The notes beneath the pieces are model-generated. The model did not search any database and was not told the origin of the DNA. It saw only the letters and a list, made by a program, of their open reading frames with translations. Source: Alitta virens (lineage: Eukaryota; Annelida; Polychaeta; Phyllodocida; Nereididae). From it: 64,000 nt of DNA. The DNA is taken from positions 10,612,215-10,676,214 of the forward strand of contig OW028574.1 in NCBI GenBank assembly GCA_932294295.1, given 5' to 3'. A program made the translations under genes and the position numbers. Positions 54,407 through 63,443 of this stretch are shown piece after piece; within the stretch, counting starts at the first letter, position 1; each line of letters opens with the position of its first letter.

Positions 54407-55489
54407 ATGAACAAGCGTCAGCAGTCATATCTAAGTAAGATTTATTACCATCCGGGGTCACCTGCCAGTTTTTCTAGTGAAAATAAAATATGGAAAGTAA
54501 TTCAACACCGAAAAGACAGGCCTAAAGGATTAACCTTGAAAATATTAAGAGAATGGCTAGAGAGAGAAGATACGCCTTCAGTTTTTAAACAAAGAACTTC
54601 TAAATTTAAAAGAGAAAAAATAATTGTTTCATGCAGGGATGAACAATGGTCAGCTGATCTACTTGACATGAGTAAAATGAAAACTGAAAATGACGGCATA
54701 TCTTTTATCCTAGTTATAATAGATGTTTTTTTTTAAATTTTCATGGTTACAGCCTATCATCAATAAAAAAGCAGGCACTGTGAAGAAGGCATTTTCAAAA
54801 GTTTTAAACACCGGGCGTATACCGCAGAGGGTCTGGGTGGATGCTGGGACAGAGTTTCAAAATAAATTATTAAAGAAATATTTCAAAGAAGAAGACGTTC
54901 ACATGTTTATAGCTAGATCTGAAAGTAAATCTGTTTTCGCTGAAAGGTTGATTAAAACTTTAAAGTTAAAATTATTTAAGTATATGTACTATAATCAGAC
55001 ATATAGGTATATAAATGTCTTAGCAGACATAGGTGAATCTTACAACAATTCTTACCACAGTTCTATCAAAATGGCACCGTCAGAGGTCAATGAGTCAAAT
55101 GAACTAGAGATTTATTTGAGGGATTACCTGCCCTACATAAATAAAGTCAATAGCACCACCAAAAAAAGCTCACTTGAGAAAGGGACTTTAGTAAGACTAA
55201 AAAAGAAACATTTTCTAGGGGCTATAAAGAAAAGTTTAGTGAGGAAATTTTTGTTGTGGATTTCGTAATTAATTCTCACCCTAAGAGATATGCAATTGTG
55301 GATGGCTTAGGAGAAAAAGTAGAGGGAACTTTTTACGGTAAGGAGTTGCTAATAGTACACCCGGATGAAAATAGAGAATATAAATTAAATGAGATATTGA
55401 AATATAGAAAAAATAAAAAAAAGAAGCTCTGGTTTCGTGGTACGGCTACAGCGAAAAGTTTAATTCTTGGATTCCCTCATATCAAATAA
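54407..55489 (+). pseudogene. Polinton-type retroviral integrase, three frameshifts
   Basis: Segment one (54407-54736) has LSKIYYHPGSPASFSS and the first catalytic Asp in DEQWSADLLDM. It stops after a run of nine T at about 54725-54733. Segment two (54723-55268) has the second Asp in RVWVDAGTEF and the Glu in SVFAERLIKTLK, giving a D,D,E core, then SYNNSYHSSIKMAPSEV. Segment three (55256-55489) has the C-terminal region with EYKLNEILKYRKN. After a third shift, near 55430, a frame reading WYGYSEKFNSWIP looks like the end of a chromodomain. Such integrases insert the viral DNA into host chromosomes. The catalytic residues survive but the breaks abolish the full protein. Confidence 0.9.
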
Positions 55490-55508
55490 AATCTTATAAA
55501 AAATAGTT

Positions 55509-55964
55509 ATGATGAGGGCTAAAGATAAAATGATAATTCTCGTATCTAGTAATGATTCAGTGCAATTTTATCCCTCAAACACAGCTAGTGAATTTACTTA
55601 CATTTTTAGTACTCCTCTCACTTTAGAAGGAGAGTGGGAATTAAGTTTAAGGGACATATGTATTACTTTAAACAGTCCGGTTATTAATTTATCAAGAACT
55701 AAATTGGTTGATGTTGAATTAAAGCAGGTTACGGGTGTGGTCAGAGGGGGCTTGGAAAGTGCTGTTTTAAAAAGAGTCTTATTTGTCCCTAAGGTTAGAG
55801 CAAAAGCTTTGTATGAAATATTTAATCATACTGATGGTGTAAGCCTAAAAACCCCTTATCTGGATAGATTAGATTTTCTTATAAGGCCAGTTATCCCTAA
55901 GGTTTTGACATTAGACCCACTGACGGCCACACACTTAACATTGATCCTACAGAAGCTTAACTAA
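55509..55964 (+). CDS. Penton-like minor capsid protein (single jelly roll), possibly truncated (151 aa)
   Basis: The N-terminus (VSSNDSVQFYPSNTASEF, then PLTLEGEWELSL) has the pattern seen at the start of Polinton penton proteins: a strand, then Ser/Asn-Thr before Phe, then a W-E-V/L-A/S-L strand. KLVDVELKQV and a later LDFLIRP strand follow. The end may be shifted: the overlapping frame after 55890 reads as a smoother continuation (FDIRPTDGHTLN). Pentons occupy the five-fold vertices of the capsid. It is 20 bp after the integrase and 10 bp before the next gene. Confidence 0.65.
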   Translation: MMRAKDKMIILVSSNDSVQFYPSNTASEFTYIFSTPLTLEGEWELSLRDICITLNSPVINLSRTKLVDVELKQVTGVVRGGLESAVLKRVLFVPKVRAKALYEIFNHTDGVSLKTPYLDRLDFLIRPVIPKVLTLDPLTATHLTLILQKLN

Positions 55965-55974
55965 CCAAAAAAAT

Positions 55975-56400
55975 ATGGTTTTCAAAATATACATACCTGA
56001 CACCGACCAGTGGACAGGGTATTTCATGGACCAAATTAAAAGCAATAAATCAACAAGGCGTTACAAAAGGTCAGTTGTAGGAGGGGGAATTGATAATGGG
56101 GAGGATTCTGAATATTTTTTTATTGTGGGCAGTTTTAAAAAAGAAAAAAAGCTAGAAGAACCTGCCAAGATAAATTTGACCTCCCCAGCTGAAGCAACCA
56201 TTGTAATGGCCCAATCTGAACTGGCCAATATTAAAGAGACTGCGAAGGATGAAGCTATCATTTCTAAACAGGCAGCCAAAAGGAAATCATCAGTACCTGC
56301 TCAGAAGTTCTCAGCCAAGAAAAAAAGAAAAACCAACTCATCTAAAGTTAAGAGAGCTCCTAAACAGAACGACGTTTTTTCTAAACGTAAGAGGAGGTAA
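55975..56400 (+). CDS. Basic core-like protein (141 aa)
   Basis: It starts MVFKIYIPDTDQWTGYFMDQ and has a Gly-rich middle (VVGGGIDNGED). The C-terminus is dominated by Lys and Arg (KKKRKTNSSKVKRAPKQ) and ends VFSKRKRR. A short N-terminal motif plus a basic tail with a nuclear-localisation-like end fits a DNA-binding core or minor virion protein; proteins of this shape usually sit between penton and capsid genes in Polintons. Function is inferred from charge and position. Confidence 0.6.
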   Translation: MVFKIYIPDTDQWTGYFMDQIKSNKSTRRYKRSVVGGGIDNGEDSEYFFIVGSFKKEKKLEEPAKINLTSPAEATIVMAQSELANIKETAKDEAIISKQAAKRKSSVPAQKFSAKKKRKTNSSKVKRAPKQNDVFSKRKRR

Positions 56401-56438
56401 AATATAGTTATTAAATAGAAATTACAGAAAAATTAATT

Positions 56439-57738
56439 ATGAGTCACGAGGCTGTACCTAATAATTCCATGGTGGGTTTGCCTCCCCAATTAGATTTATT
56501 CGAAAGGCCAATTATTCAAAGTGGTGTTGAAAGAGCACTGTTCGTGGAGTACAGACCTTCTAACCAGATAAGTAGCCAAGATGCTCCAGTGTCATTTGTT
56601 TTAGGCGGTGACTCAAAACATTACATTGACCTTAGAAAAACTAAATTGTATGTTAAAGCAAAATTAATTAATTCAGATGGCACCCCTGTTCCAAAGGATG
56701 AAAAAGTTTCTACTGTAAACTTGACACTGCATTCGATGTGGAGCCAAATTGATGTAAAAATGTCAGGGCACTCGATGTCTTTGTCGGATAATGCTTATCC
56801 TTACAAAAGTTACTTTCAAACTTTGCTAAAAACTTCATCAGATGTTAAAAACTCTCAATTGTGCTCTCAACTGTATTATGAAGATGATGGAGATATTGAA
56901 AAATGTTCTTTAAATACAGGGGCTGCTAGTAGAATGGCTCTCTTTTCTGAGAGTTCTAGTGTTGAGATGGAAGGGCCTCTTTTGGAAGATATCTGCCAAA
57001 CAACAAAATACATTTTAAACAACACCTAGAGATTAAACTGTATAGATCTAGGCCTGAATTTATTATTCTTACAGAAACCGAAAAACAATATAAACTCCAT
57101 ATAGAGGACATTTTTTGAAAGTATGTTTCATTGATTTTAATCCGGGTGTGATAACAGGACATGCTGAAGGGCTAAAAAAATCTAATGCCATTTATCCGTT
57201 TATTAAAGTTCAAATGAAATCTTTTAATGTCGCATCAGGGGCCAGAAGTTTTAACTGGGACAACTTATTTAATACGGAATGCCCTACTAAGGTGTTAGTT
57301 GCAATCGTTGAGAGTGACAGCTTTAGTGGTAATTTCAAGAAAAATCCTTTCAACCTTCAACACTTTAATTTAAGTGAAATAGAGCTTTGTTGTGATGGGA
57401 CAAGTGTTCCCTCTAGACCTATGAAGGTCAACTTTGATGAACAAGGTCGAGAGGTTGTTACCCCTTTTTTAAGGCTTCATGAGTGCTTAGGCGGAAACTG
57501 TATTACATCATTCGGAACAGGACTAACCATGAAGAAATTTGCTTTAGGACATGCCATTTATTCATTTCCAGTGTATGGGGGAGGGGGCGAGGGTAATTTT
57601 ATTGAAATTAAAAAAAATGCTAACATTAGAATACAAGGAACATTTTCAAAACCACTAGCCCAAGCTGTGACAGCCCTGATTTATTGGGAATTTCCATCCA
57701 TTGCTGAAATTGAAGGGAGTAGAAAATTAATGTTATAG
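56439..57738 (+). pseudogene. Major capsid protein (double jelly roll), one frameshift
   Basis: Two open segments, 56439-57029 and 57115-57738, are in different frames. The first contains DLFERPIIQSGVERALF, then FVLGGDSKHYIDLRKTKLYV and the W-S-Q-I-D-V strand, ending at EGPLLEDICQT. The second has NAIYPFIKVQMKSFNV, FNWDNLF, NPFNLQHFNLSEIELCCDG and an ALIYWEF end. This is the family often annotated as F54H12.2-like in invertebrates, the Polinton capsid protein. It would form the capsid's main lattice. The 85 bp between the segments still looks coding in the shifted frame, so a single-base change rather than a deletion explains the break. Confidence 0.9.
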
Positions 57739-57798
57739 TAAATTAAACTTTAATTAAATATATTTATTTTTTTTTAGAAATAAAAATGAAAGAAAATC

Positions 57799-58485
57799 AT
57801 GGAACCACCGATATGCCAAGATAACCTAGGACGTAGTTACATTCCTTTTCAACTCCCTATTTCATTAATTACCTGTGGTAGTGCTTTTTCTGGTAAATCA
57901 ACTTTTATTGCTAAGCTAATTGATAATAAAAGTAAAAGCCCAGAGCCCGTGGAAATAATATACGTCTATTCTACGTGGCAACCTATTTACGACAGCTTGG
58001 AAAAAGCTAACACAAACATAAAATTTATTAATGCAATACCCTCTAAATCTGAGGTGGAAACAATGACAGCTGATTTACAGCATCGTCTTATGATTATTGA
58101 TGACCAGATGACTCAGCTGAAAAACTGTCCTGATATAACAGAATATTTCACTGTTTTCACTCATCATAGAAACCTGTCATGTATTTTAGTCTTGCAAAAT
58201 GCGCTTTATCAAGCTCAGTGCGTCAGAGATATTTCATATAATGTACAAGGAATGATAATTTTTAGAAATTTAAGGTCCCCTCAGCAAATAGGAATTTTAG
58301 CATCTCAAATGTTCCCAGGAAAAAAGAGAACATTTTTTTTAGACGCTTATGACAAAGCATGCCTCAGCCGCCAATATGGCTACCTTTATTGTGATATAAA
58401 CCCCAGAAATGATACAAAGTTTCAGTTGAGACCTGACATCCTACTGGGCCAAGACACCATCATTTATCTTCCTAAATCATCCTAA
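57799..58485 (+). CDS. Genome-packaging ATPase, FtsK/HerA (A32-like) type (228 aa)
   Basis: It has a Walker A motif GSAFSGKST at residues 27-35 and a Walker B motif LMIIDD at residues 97-102. FTHHRNLSCILVLQNALYQ follows, the sensor-type segment expected of this family. The open frame is intact and of typical length for Polinton packaging ATPases. It would pump DNA into preformed capsids. Its stop overlaps the next gene's start by one base (TAATG), as in compact viral genomes. Confidence 0.9.
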   Translation: MEPPICQDNLGRSYIPFQLPISLITCGSAFSGKSTFIAKLIDNKSKSPEPVEIIYVYSTWQPIYDSLEKANTNIKFINAIPSKSEVETMTADLQHRLMIIDDQMTQLKNCPDITEYFTVFTHHRNLSCILVLQNALYQAQCVRDISYNVQGMIIFRNLRSPQQIGILASQMFPGKKRTFFLDAYDKACLSRQYGYLYCDINPRNDTKFQLRPDILLGQDTIIYLPKSS

Positions 58486-58811
58486 TGAAAAGGTTTGATA
58501 AGTTCGAAAAACTAGTAAATGTTGTAATTGACTCTAACAGCATTTCTAGAAAAGCCATTATTAGAGCTAGTAGTGAAACTTTTATTAAATTTATTGGAGA
58601 TATTGCTTTAAACATTCTAAATGAAGTAATACATCTTTCTGTGCATTTTTTAAATAAATTAGATGAACATTTTCCAGCTATAAGAAAAATTGGGGCACAA
58701 ACAGTTAAAGCTAGAACGAGAAGAAAGTTATGCGTTAAAAATTATAACGCAGTGGCGTTATTACTTAAAGCTTCTTATAACTATCTATTTACGGGTGTAA
58801 AAAAAGTCTGA
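58485..58811 (+). CDS. Small basic protein next to the ATPase (108 aa)
   Basis: Starts MKRFDKFEKLVNVVIDS. It is helical and basic, with a pattern (RKAIIRASSETFIKFIGDIALNIL, read in two halves, then a KARTRRKLC block) that resembles the small basic proteins commonly found beside Polinton capsid genes. The role is unknown; DNA condensation or a virion component are possibilities. Confidence 0.6.
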   Translation: MKRFDKFEKLVNVVIDSNSISRKAIIRASSETFIKFIGDIALNILNEVIHLSVHFLNKLDEHFPAIRKIGAQTVKARTRRKLCVKNYNAVALLLKASYNYLFTGVKKV

Positions 58812-58817
58812 AATATT

Positions 58818-59354
58818 ATGGCTGAGCCTCACATGCTAATTACCAAAGTTCAATACGATAGGCTTTTTCAAAAAGGAGTAGAAAACGGAAAGTCTGTTGA
58901 AATTAAAACGGACCAAAATAGGCCAAAAAAGGGAAAAGATTCCTTAAGCGATTCTAGGGAGGAATCAAAAAATGAAAAAACTGGCTTAAAAAAAGATTTA
59001 GAAAAATTGAAAAAAGCTTTTGAAAAATTGGCATCTCAAAAGACCCAAGAACCATTTAAAAGCCATAATGCGCAGGATCTCCCTAGTATAAAAAGGACTT
59101 CTTCGGACTCTGGCGAAGACACTGAAATGCCAAAAAAGAAGAAAAACCGGACCATTATCACTAAAAAGGAATTAACAGAAAAAATGGCTCCTCCAGGCTA
59201 CAGAGATAAGCCTATGAAGAAAAGTGGAAAGAAAAAGGAAGTTGCTGGAAAGGAATTAACTGAAAAACTGCCTCCACTAGGCTATTCAGATAAGCCTATG
59301 AAGAAAAGTTGGAAAAAAAAGGAAGCTACTGAAAAGAAATGGCAGTCCCTTTAA
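58818..59354 (+). CDS. Lysine-rich repeat protein (178 aa)
   Basis: It starts MAEPHMLITKVQYDRLFQ, 6 bp after the previous stop. A long charged helix rich in Lys follows. Then two C-terminal repeats of about 33 residues each contain KELTEKMAPPGYRDKPMKKS and KELTEKLPPLGYSDKPMKKS. Such proteins are usual after the capsid-ATPase block; a minor virion or DNA-bound role is an inference. Confidence 0.6.
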   Translation: MAEPHMLITKVQYDRLFQKGVENGKSVEIKTDQNRPKKGKDSLSDSREESKNEKTGLKKDLEKLKKAFEKLASQKTQEPFKSHNAQDLPSIKRTSSDSGEDTEMPKKKKNRTIITKKELTEKMAPPGYRDKPMKKSGKKKEVAGKELTEKLPPLGYSDKPMKKSWKKKEATEKKWQSL

Positions 59355-59848
59355 GCCATCAATCAAATAACTGAAGTTTACAACCTAAATTATCATGAAA
59401 GCGACTTTTCCAAATACGGCATTTCTATTTACCCAATTCTAATGACAACATGACTTATGTCAACCTCCACCCAGCATGACACCAGGATTTTGACTATGAA
59501 CATGACATGAAAAACTCAAATAACCTTGACTCAGGGGGTATTTCTGTAAATCCTCATGCCCCTCAGGGCCACTATGTTGGCAATTGACAGAAGTTTCTCC
59601 GGTTGCACCTAAAGCTCTCATCAGAAAACGTGGGAAAATTTATTAATTCGAAAAAAGAAAAAAAAAAAGAAATAGTGTTATTTTGCACCCGAGCTCTTCA
59701 TTCAACACCTCGTCCCCCCATTTCTGACCACTTTATTTTGAAAATCACCCTTTCAGCTTTCCGAATGGCTGGTTAGTTTCACAAGGCGTTTTTTGACTCC
59801 GACTCCATCAAGCCAGCCCCACCGCTCGCCCCTGAGGCACTTTCGAAT
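59355..59848. other. Gap before the PC4 gene
   Basis: After the TAA at 59352-59354 the same frame stays open for about 30 codons (HESDFSKYGISIYP), so the previous gene may once have been longer. An A-rich tract at about 59650-59672 precedes a GC-richer stretch leading to the next gene. Confidence 0.4.
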
Positions 59849-60397
59849 GTGTGCGGGGAGCTTCTGTTGAGACCCCGACCAGTGATGGCCTTTCAGCTGG
59901 GCTACAGGGGGCGATACATTGTGTTGTCTCAATTTGGTGATGCCAGGGGGCTTCATATAAGGGAGTTTCACCTTACCCCCGATGGCCAGAAATTTCCCAC
60001 GAAGAGAAGTGTGAGGCTGGACGCCATGCAGGGGGCTGCATTAAAATACCACTTAGAAGAAATAAGAAATATTTCGTATAACACTAATTTAAATCGCACA
60101 TATCATTTGGGCAAAAGGCTGTTTCTTAACGTGAGCAACGAATTCGGTGCAACCATAGACTTGAGGCACTTTTTCGCCCTCAAGAAAGAAGGAGGAAAGC
60201 TCCAGCCAACCCGGAGGGGAGTGAGGCTCACTATCACTGAAATAGAGAGCATAATCAGGGCTTTTGGGCCTATAGTTCAAAGCTGGCCCGAATTAGCCAG
60301 AGTGGGAAACCCCTGCTTTATTGACCATGGCCTCCAAGAGGGACAACAGGAGCTGATGGATTGCCCACATTGCAACCCCGACGAGGTGTCATTGTAA
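59849..60397 (+). CDS. Tandem PC4 (p15)-domain protein (182 aa)
   Basis: Two PC4-like units follow one another. Residues about 17-72 contain GYRGRYIVLSQFGDARGLHI and the TKRSVRLDAMQG helix start. Residues about 84-138 contain YHLGKRLFLNVSNEFGATID and the TRRGVRLTITEIE end. The C-terminus has a CPHCNP pair that could bind metal. PC4 folds bind single-stranded DNA and, in host p15, act as a transcription coactivator. Related two-unit proteins occur in invertebrate genomes in association with Polinton-like elements. The true start may be the second Met (MAFQLG). The gene is GC-richer than the capsid genes, hinting at different ancestry or acquisition. Confidence 0.75.
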   Translation: MCGELLLRPRPVMAFQLGYRGRYIVLSQFGDARGLHIREFHLTPDGQKFPTKRSVRLDAMQGAALKYHLEEIRNISYNTNLNRTYHLGKRLFLNVSNEFGATIDLRHFFALKKEGGKLQPTRRGVRLTITEIESIIRAFGPIVQSWPELARVGNPCFIDHGLQEGQQELMDCPHCNPDEVSL

Positions 60398-60534
60398 TCT
60401 GCTCATTTTTTAGTTTTTGTGTTTGTCTATTTTTTTTATAATGTTCATTATGTTATAACTTTATTATGTATTAAGTTGTCTGTCATAAAATGCTTTTATA
60501 TATATATATATATATATATACACGTATGTACACT
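60398..60534. repeat. Gap with (TA)n tract
   Basis: A (TA)n microsatellite at about 60497-60521 lies between the convergent PC4 gene and the small reverse-strand ORF. Confidence 0.7.
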
Positions 60535-60699
60535 CTAATATATAAATATATATCGGTATATCATTGCTGTTCTTTTTTGGAATAAATGATCAAACTTATA
60601 AATCAATTTATTTTCTAGCTTATACCTTCTTAATAGTTCTAGTTGATACGCCGAAGTTAATGATTTAACAATTTTATCAAGCGTTTTCTCAACGGCCAT
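60535..60699 (-). CDS. Small ORF preceded by the TACGGCA motif (54 aa)
   Basis: From ATG at 60699 to TAG at 60535 it reads MAVEKTLDKIVKSLTSAYQL and continues as a charged amphipathic helix. Its start is only about 17 bp from motif array 2, in the matching orientation. That placement, not homology, is the main reason to consider it real. The tail runs into (TA)n, so its end may be degraded. Confidence 0.4.
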   Translation of the reverse strand: MAVEKTLDKIVKSLTSAYQLELLRRYKLENKLIYKFDHLFQKRTAMIYRYIFIY

Positions 60700-60715
60700 G
60701 GGCTTCACTATCTGG

Positions 60716-60771
60716 TTCAGAAGTGCCGTATTTTTTTTTGACTTGAGCGCTCGATCAGAACTGCCGTAGTT
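60716..60771 (-). promoter_or_regulatory. TACGGCASTTCTGAA motif array 2 (two reverse copies)
   Basis: Reverse-strand copies are at 60716-60730 and 60755-60771, one of the C type and one of the G type. They point towards the 54-aa ORF. Confidence 0.65.
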
Positions 60772-61305
60772 TTTATTTTTATTTAAATTGCCAAAAAAAT
60801 ATTATGCGAGGATGAGAATAAGCCATGAGGGTTGTAGTGAATAAGAATAAGCATAAGCATAAGCATAAGCATAAGAAGACGGAGAAGAAGAATACCAAGA
60901 AGAATACCCCGAAGAAGAAGAAGAACAATTATAAGAAGACTACTCATTTTAATATCTGTTATAAATTTAATTGAAAGCGTACCGTTTAGGGCTACTTTGT
61001 AAAATAAATATATTAGGCGTTCATATACTGTGGCCTTTAGTATTTAAAGTGTACGTTTTTGGCTAACATAAAATTTTAAATTTATGGACTTAAAAAAATA
61101 AAAAATTGAAACTTAATGAAGAAAGGCATTGACTAGTTTAATTGACACTTCTTAAGGTAACTTTAAGGCCAGACTCAGCCTTAACGCTCTGCTGATTTTA
61201 AATAGATTGTTTTTAAAAACTTGAAGCTTAATTAAGGATGAGATTAACAAGGTTAATTGGCATTTCTTAAGGTAACTTTATTTTAAATCAAAATTCATTA
61301 GACCC
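60772..61305. other. Non-coding stretch with small repeats
   Basis: (AAGCAT)n and GAAGAA repeats fill about 60840-60930. An imperfect 60-bp direct repeat ends in CTTAAGGTAACTTTA at 61106-61165 and 61221-61280 (period 115 bp). Confidence 0.55.
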
Positions 61306-61851
61306 TTAAAGACAGGATAGCATAACTTTCACTTTCTTCGTTGAGCCAAGGGGGTGGCTCTGTCTGAATTCTCTAATGTCCCAATTGGCATTATCTTTTG
61401 GAGGAGCTTTTGGACAAGAGGACAAACTATCGTTATGGCCTAGGCTTTGGTAAAGGCCTTGGACTAAGTCAGGGCTGGAGCCCGTGACCTCACTGAAGGT
61501 AAAGTCAATTATATTCCTCAGGAATCTTGGAGGAGGTGTATGGTGAGGAGGCGACCCAGGCCGAAGGCCTGGGGAGGGGGCCGGGGGTTGGGCTGCCCCC
61601 CTTCCCCCACCCCTCCCTCCTCGATACATTGCAAGGCCACAATTGAGCCATTTCCAGTGAAAGCCAATCGAACTGTTTCATTTTCGCCACCCTGGGCTTT
61701 GACAAATCTTGCGGCTCTCCCTTGTAGAGAAGCCCGTAGAATCTCGGCCTCCAGGCCTTTCAAGAATGCCTAGGCCAGGAGAACCTCCTCTAGCAGGAGC
61801 GGACGCTAGAGGAGTACTTTCAATTGTGTTTTCGGAGCTCCTGGAAGTCAT
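61306..61851 (-). pseudogene. Possible reverse-strand viral gene, frameshifted, unknown function
   Basis: From the ATG at 61851 the frame reads MTSRSSENTIESTPLASAP. The most coding-like frame then shifts to AEILRASLQGRAARFVKAQG and GENETVRLAFTGNGSIVAL, and shifts again to a Gly/Pro-rich linker and FLRNIIDFTFSEVTG before the end at 61306. Motif array 3 lies directly upstream in the same orientation. I do not recognise the family. Confidence 0.4.
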
Positions 61852-61906
61852 TGGAATGTAACCCCTCTTCGTCCATGAAGTCCTATTAAAAAAGAAAACA
61901 ACCGAA

Positions 61907-61950
61907 GTTCAGAAGTGCCGTATTTTATCTCGTTCAGAAGTGCCGTATTT
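61907..61950 (-). promoter_or_regulatory. TACGGCASTTCTGAA motif array 3 (two reverse copies)
   Basis: Reverse-strand copies TACGGCACTTCTGAAC are at 61907-61923 and 61932-61948. They are 55-100 bp upstream of the reverse-strand ATG at 61851. Confidence 0.65.
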
Positions 61951-62153
61951 TTTATTATTTTTTAAGCTCATATTGTTAAGTTTTTTTTTTGTAAATAAGT
62001 AAAATGTATAAGTTTAATTAATTGTAATTGTTCAACTAGGAAAGTTTAATATATTTAATGAGTTCAGTTAAGCTTTAATATGTATGTATATAATTGTTAT
62101 GATAATTTACATTATTATTATTTAATCTTCTCATCCTAAGCTTGGAAATTATT

Positions 62154-62575
62154 TTGTAAAAAAAAATTCAAAAATTCCTGCAGCCACTGCCGAAAGGGAA
62201 AAACTAGCTCCAACTGAAATTCCTACTAAGGTTCCTTCATCGTCGGTTATAAGGCGTATTTCCAGTTTTACCCTGGGGGCTAATATAGGTCTTGACAGCT
62301 GACTGCAACGAAAAAAAATTATTGTCCTCTTAATTTTTAAAAATAACTCCCTATAAAATCTATTTCATAAGCTGTAAAATTATATTATATTATAATAATT
62401 CTCCTACCAGAACATATCGATGTGTTGTCGTCTGTATCAACTAATTTGGTATCTACGCGAATGCTATGACAGAAAAAAAATAAAATATCACAAGTTAAAT
62501 GGCTGCCATGTTTCTTCAACTGTCTTTTTTTCTCACCTGTAGTAATATTAACAATAGCCACTAGGTGCCTCTGTC
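62154..62575 (-). CDS. Candidate spliced reverse-strand exons
   Basis: Three putative exons: about 62537-62575 (acceptor GAATTGCAG, donor GTGAGA), about 62408-62456 (acceptor TAG, donor GTAGGA) and about 62154-62296 (acceptor TTCGTTGCAG). The last has an open frame reading VKLEIRLITDDEGTLVGIS and then GASFSLSAVAAGIFEFF. The reading frame across all three junctions cannot be settled: one frame joins the first two, but the long open frame of the third needs another phase. No homology is recognised. Confidence 0.3.
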
Positions 62576-62697
62576 TGCAATTCCTTCACAGAAAAAAGGG
62601 CCCAAAGGGGCCCCTTGGGAGGTAATATTTTAACCTATTAATTAAGATGCCTTACCAGTGATTCACTCATAACGCTAACAGGCTTTCAACTGTTAAG

Positions 62698-62766
62698 ATA
62701 GGATATAGGATATAGGATTTAGGATTTAGGATATAGGAGATAGGAGATAGGAAATAGGTGATAGGG
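62698..62766. repeat. 7-bp tandem repeat (AGGATAT)n and variants
   Basis: About nine units alternate AGGATAT, AGGATTT, AGGAGAT and AGGAAAT, directly upstream of the small membrane-protein gene. Confidence 0.8.
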
Positions 62767-62819
62767 GCTAACAAAGTTTAAGCTTATTTTTTTTAATTAT
62801 TGAATAATTTCACTTAAAA

Positions 62820-63141
62820 TGACTTCTCAGCCTATGGATGTTTTGGAAAAAGGTCTTACGCCTAATAATGTAACTGTAGAATTATCAATGACTGTTCCTA
62901 ATGAAAAGGATGTGCCAGATAGTTTTCTTGAAAAGCCCCCTCCGGGTTGCTAAAATTATTTGGGAAAAAAGGCCAAAATGAGTTGATAGCATTGCTTCTA
63001 CTAGTTGTAATATCTATTTCAGGTTTAATAAGTATGCTGAAGGTAGTTTATGGAACTCAGAATTTGGAGAGTTATTCTGCTATGAGCTACCAAAGCCTAC
63101 ATAATTACACAGATATTAACGCCACAGCTAAAGTATTTTAG
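62820..63141 (+). pseudogene. Small single-pass membrane protein, one frameshift
   Basis: The ATG at 62820 opens 44 codons (MTSQPMDVLEKGLTPNNVTV, ending at LEKPPPGC). At 62935-62950, in and after a C-rich run (CCCCCTCCGGG), the frame shifts. The other frame then reads KLFGKKGQNELIALLLLVVI, ending the hydrophobic span at SGLISML, and runs to TAG at 63139-63141. Together this looks like one protein of just over 100 residues with a single transmembrane helix and a Ser/Tyr/Asn-rich tail. It may be an envelope-like or membrane accessory protein; no family is recognised. A programmed shift cannot be excluded. Confidence 0.5.
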
Positions 63142-63347
63142 TTTAGCGCTTAAACCGTTAATTGATTTATTTTTATTTAAATTATACGCACTCAAAGCAA
63201 CCCTCCCTCAAGGTCCTTTTGACTGTTGGATGGTTGATTTTTTTTAATAAATTATGTTAAATACCACAACTTCTACCACAATACCACAATGGCCTTCAAT
63301 TTATTGGTGGTACGTGACGATTGATTGCACAAACAAAATTTTAAGAC
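63142..63347. other. Short non-coding gap
   Basis: AT-rich DNA leading to the TATA box at 63348; no other feature is seen. Confidence 0.4.
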
Positions 63348-63355
63348 TATATAAA
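63348..63355 (+). promoter_or_regulatory. TATA box TATATAAA
   Basis: It lies 96 bp before the ATG at 63444. A GCCTGAAC motif follows 33 bp downstream, as it does about 40 bp after the TATA box at 52767. Confidence 0.55.
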
Positions 63356-63443
63356 GGCCTTGTAGGGAGGCACTGTATATAGCCTGAACAGCCTAGCATC
63401 GCATTACTTGAATAAGAAGAAAAGAAGAAGAAGAAGAAGATCC

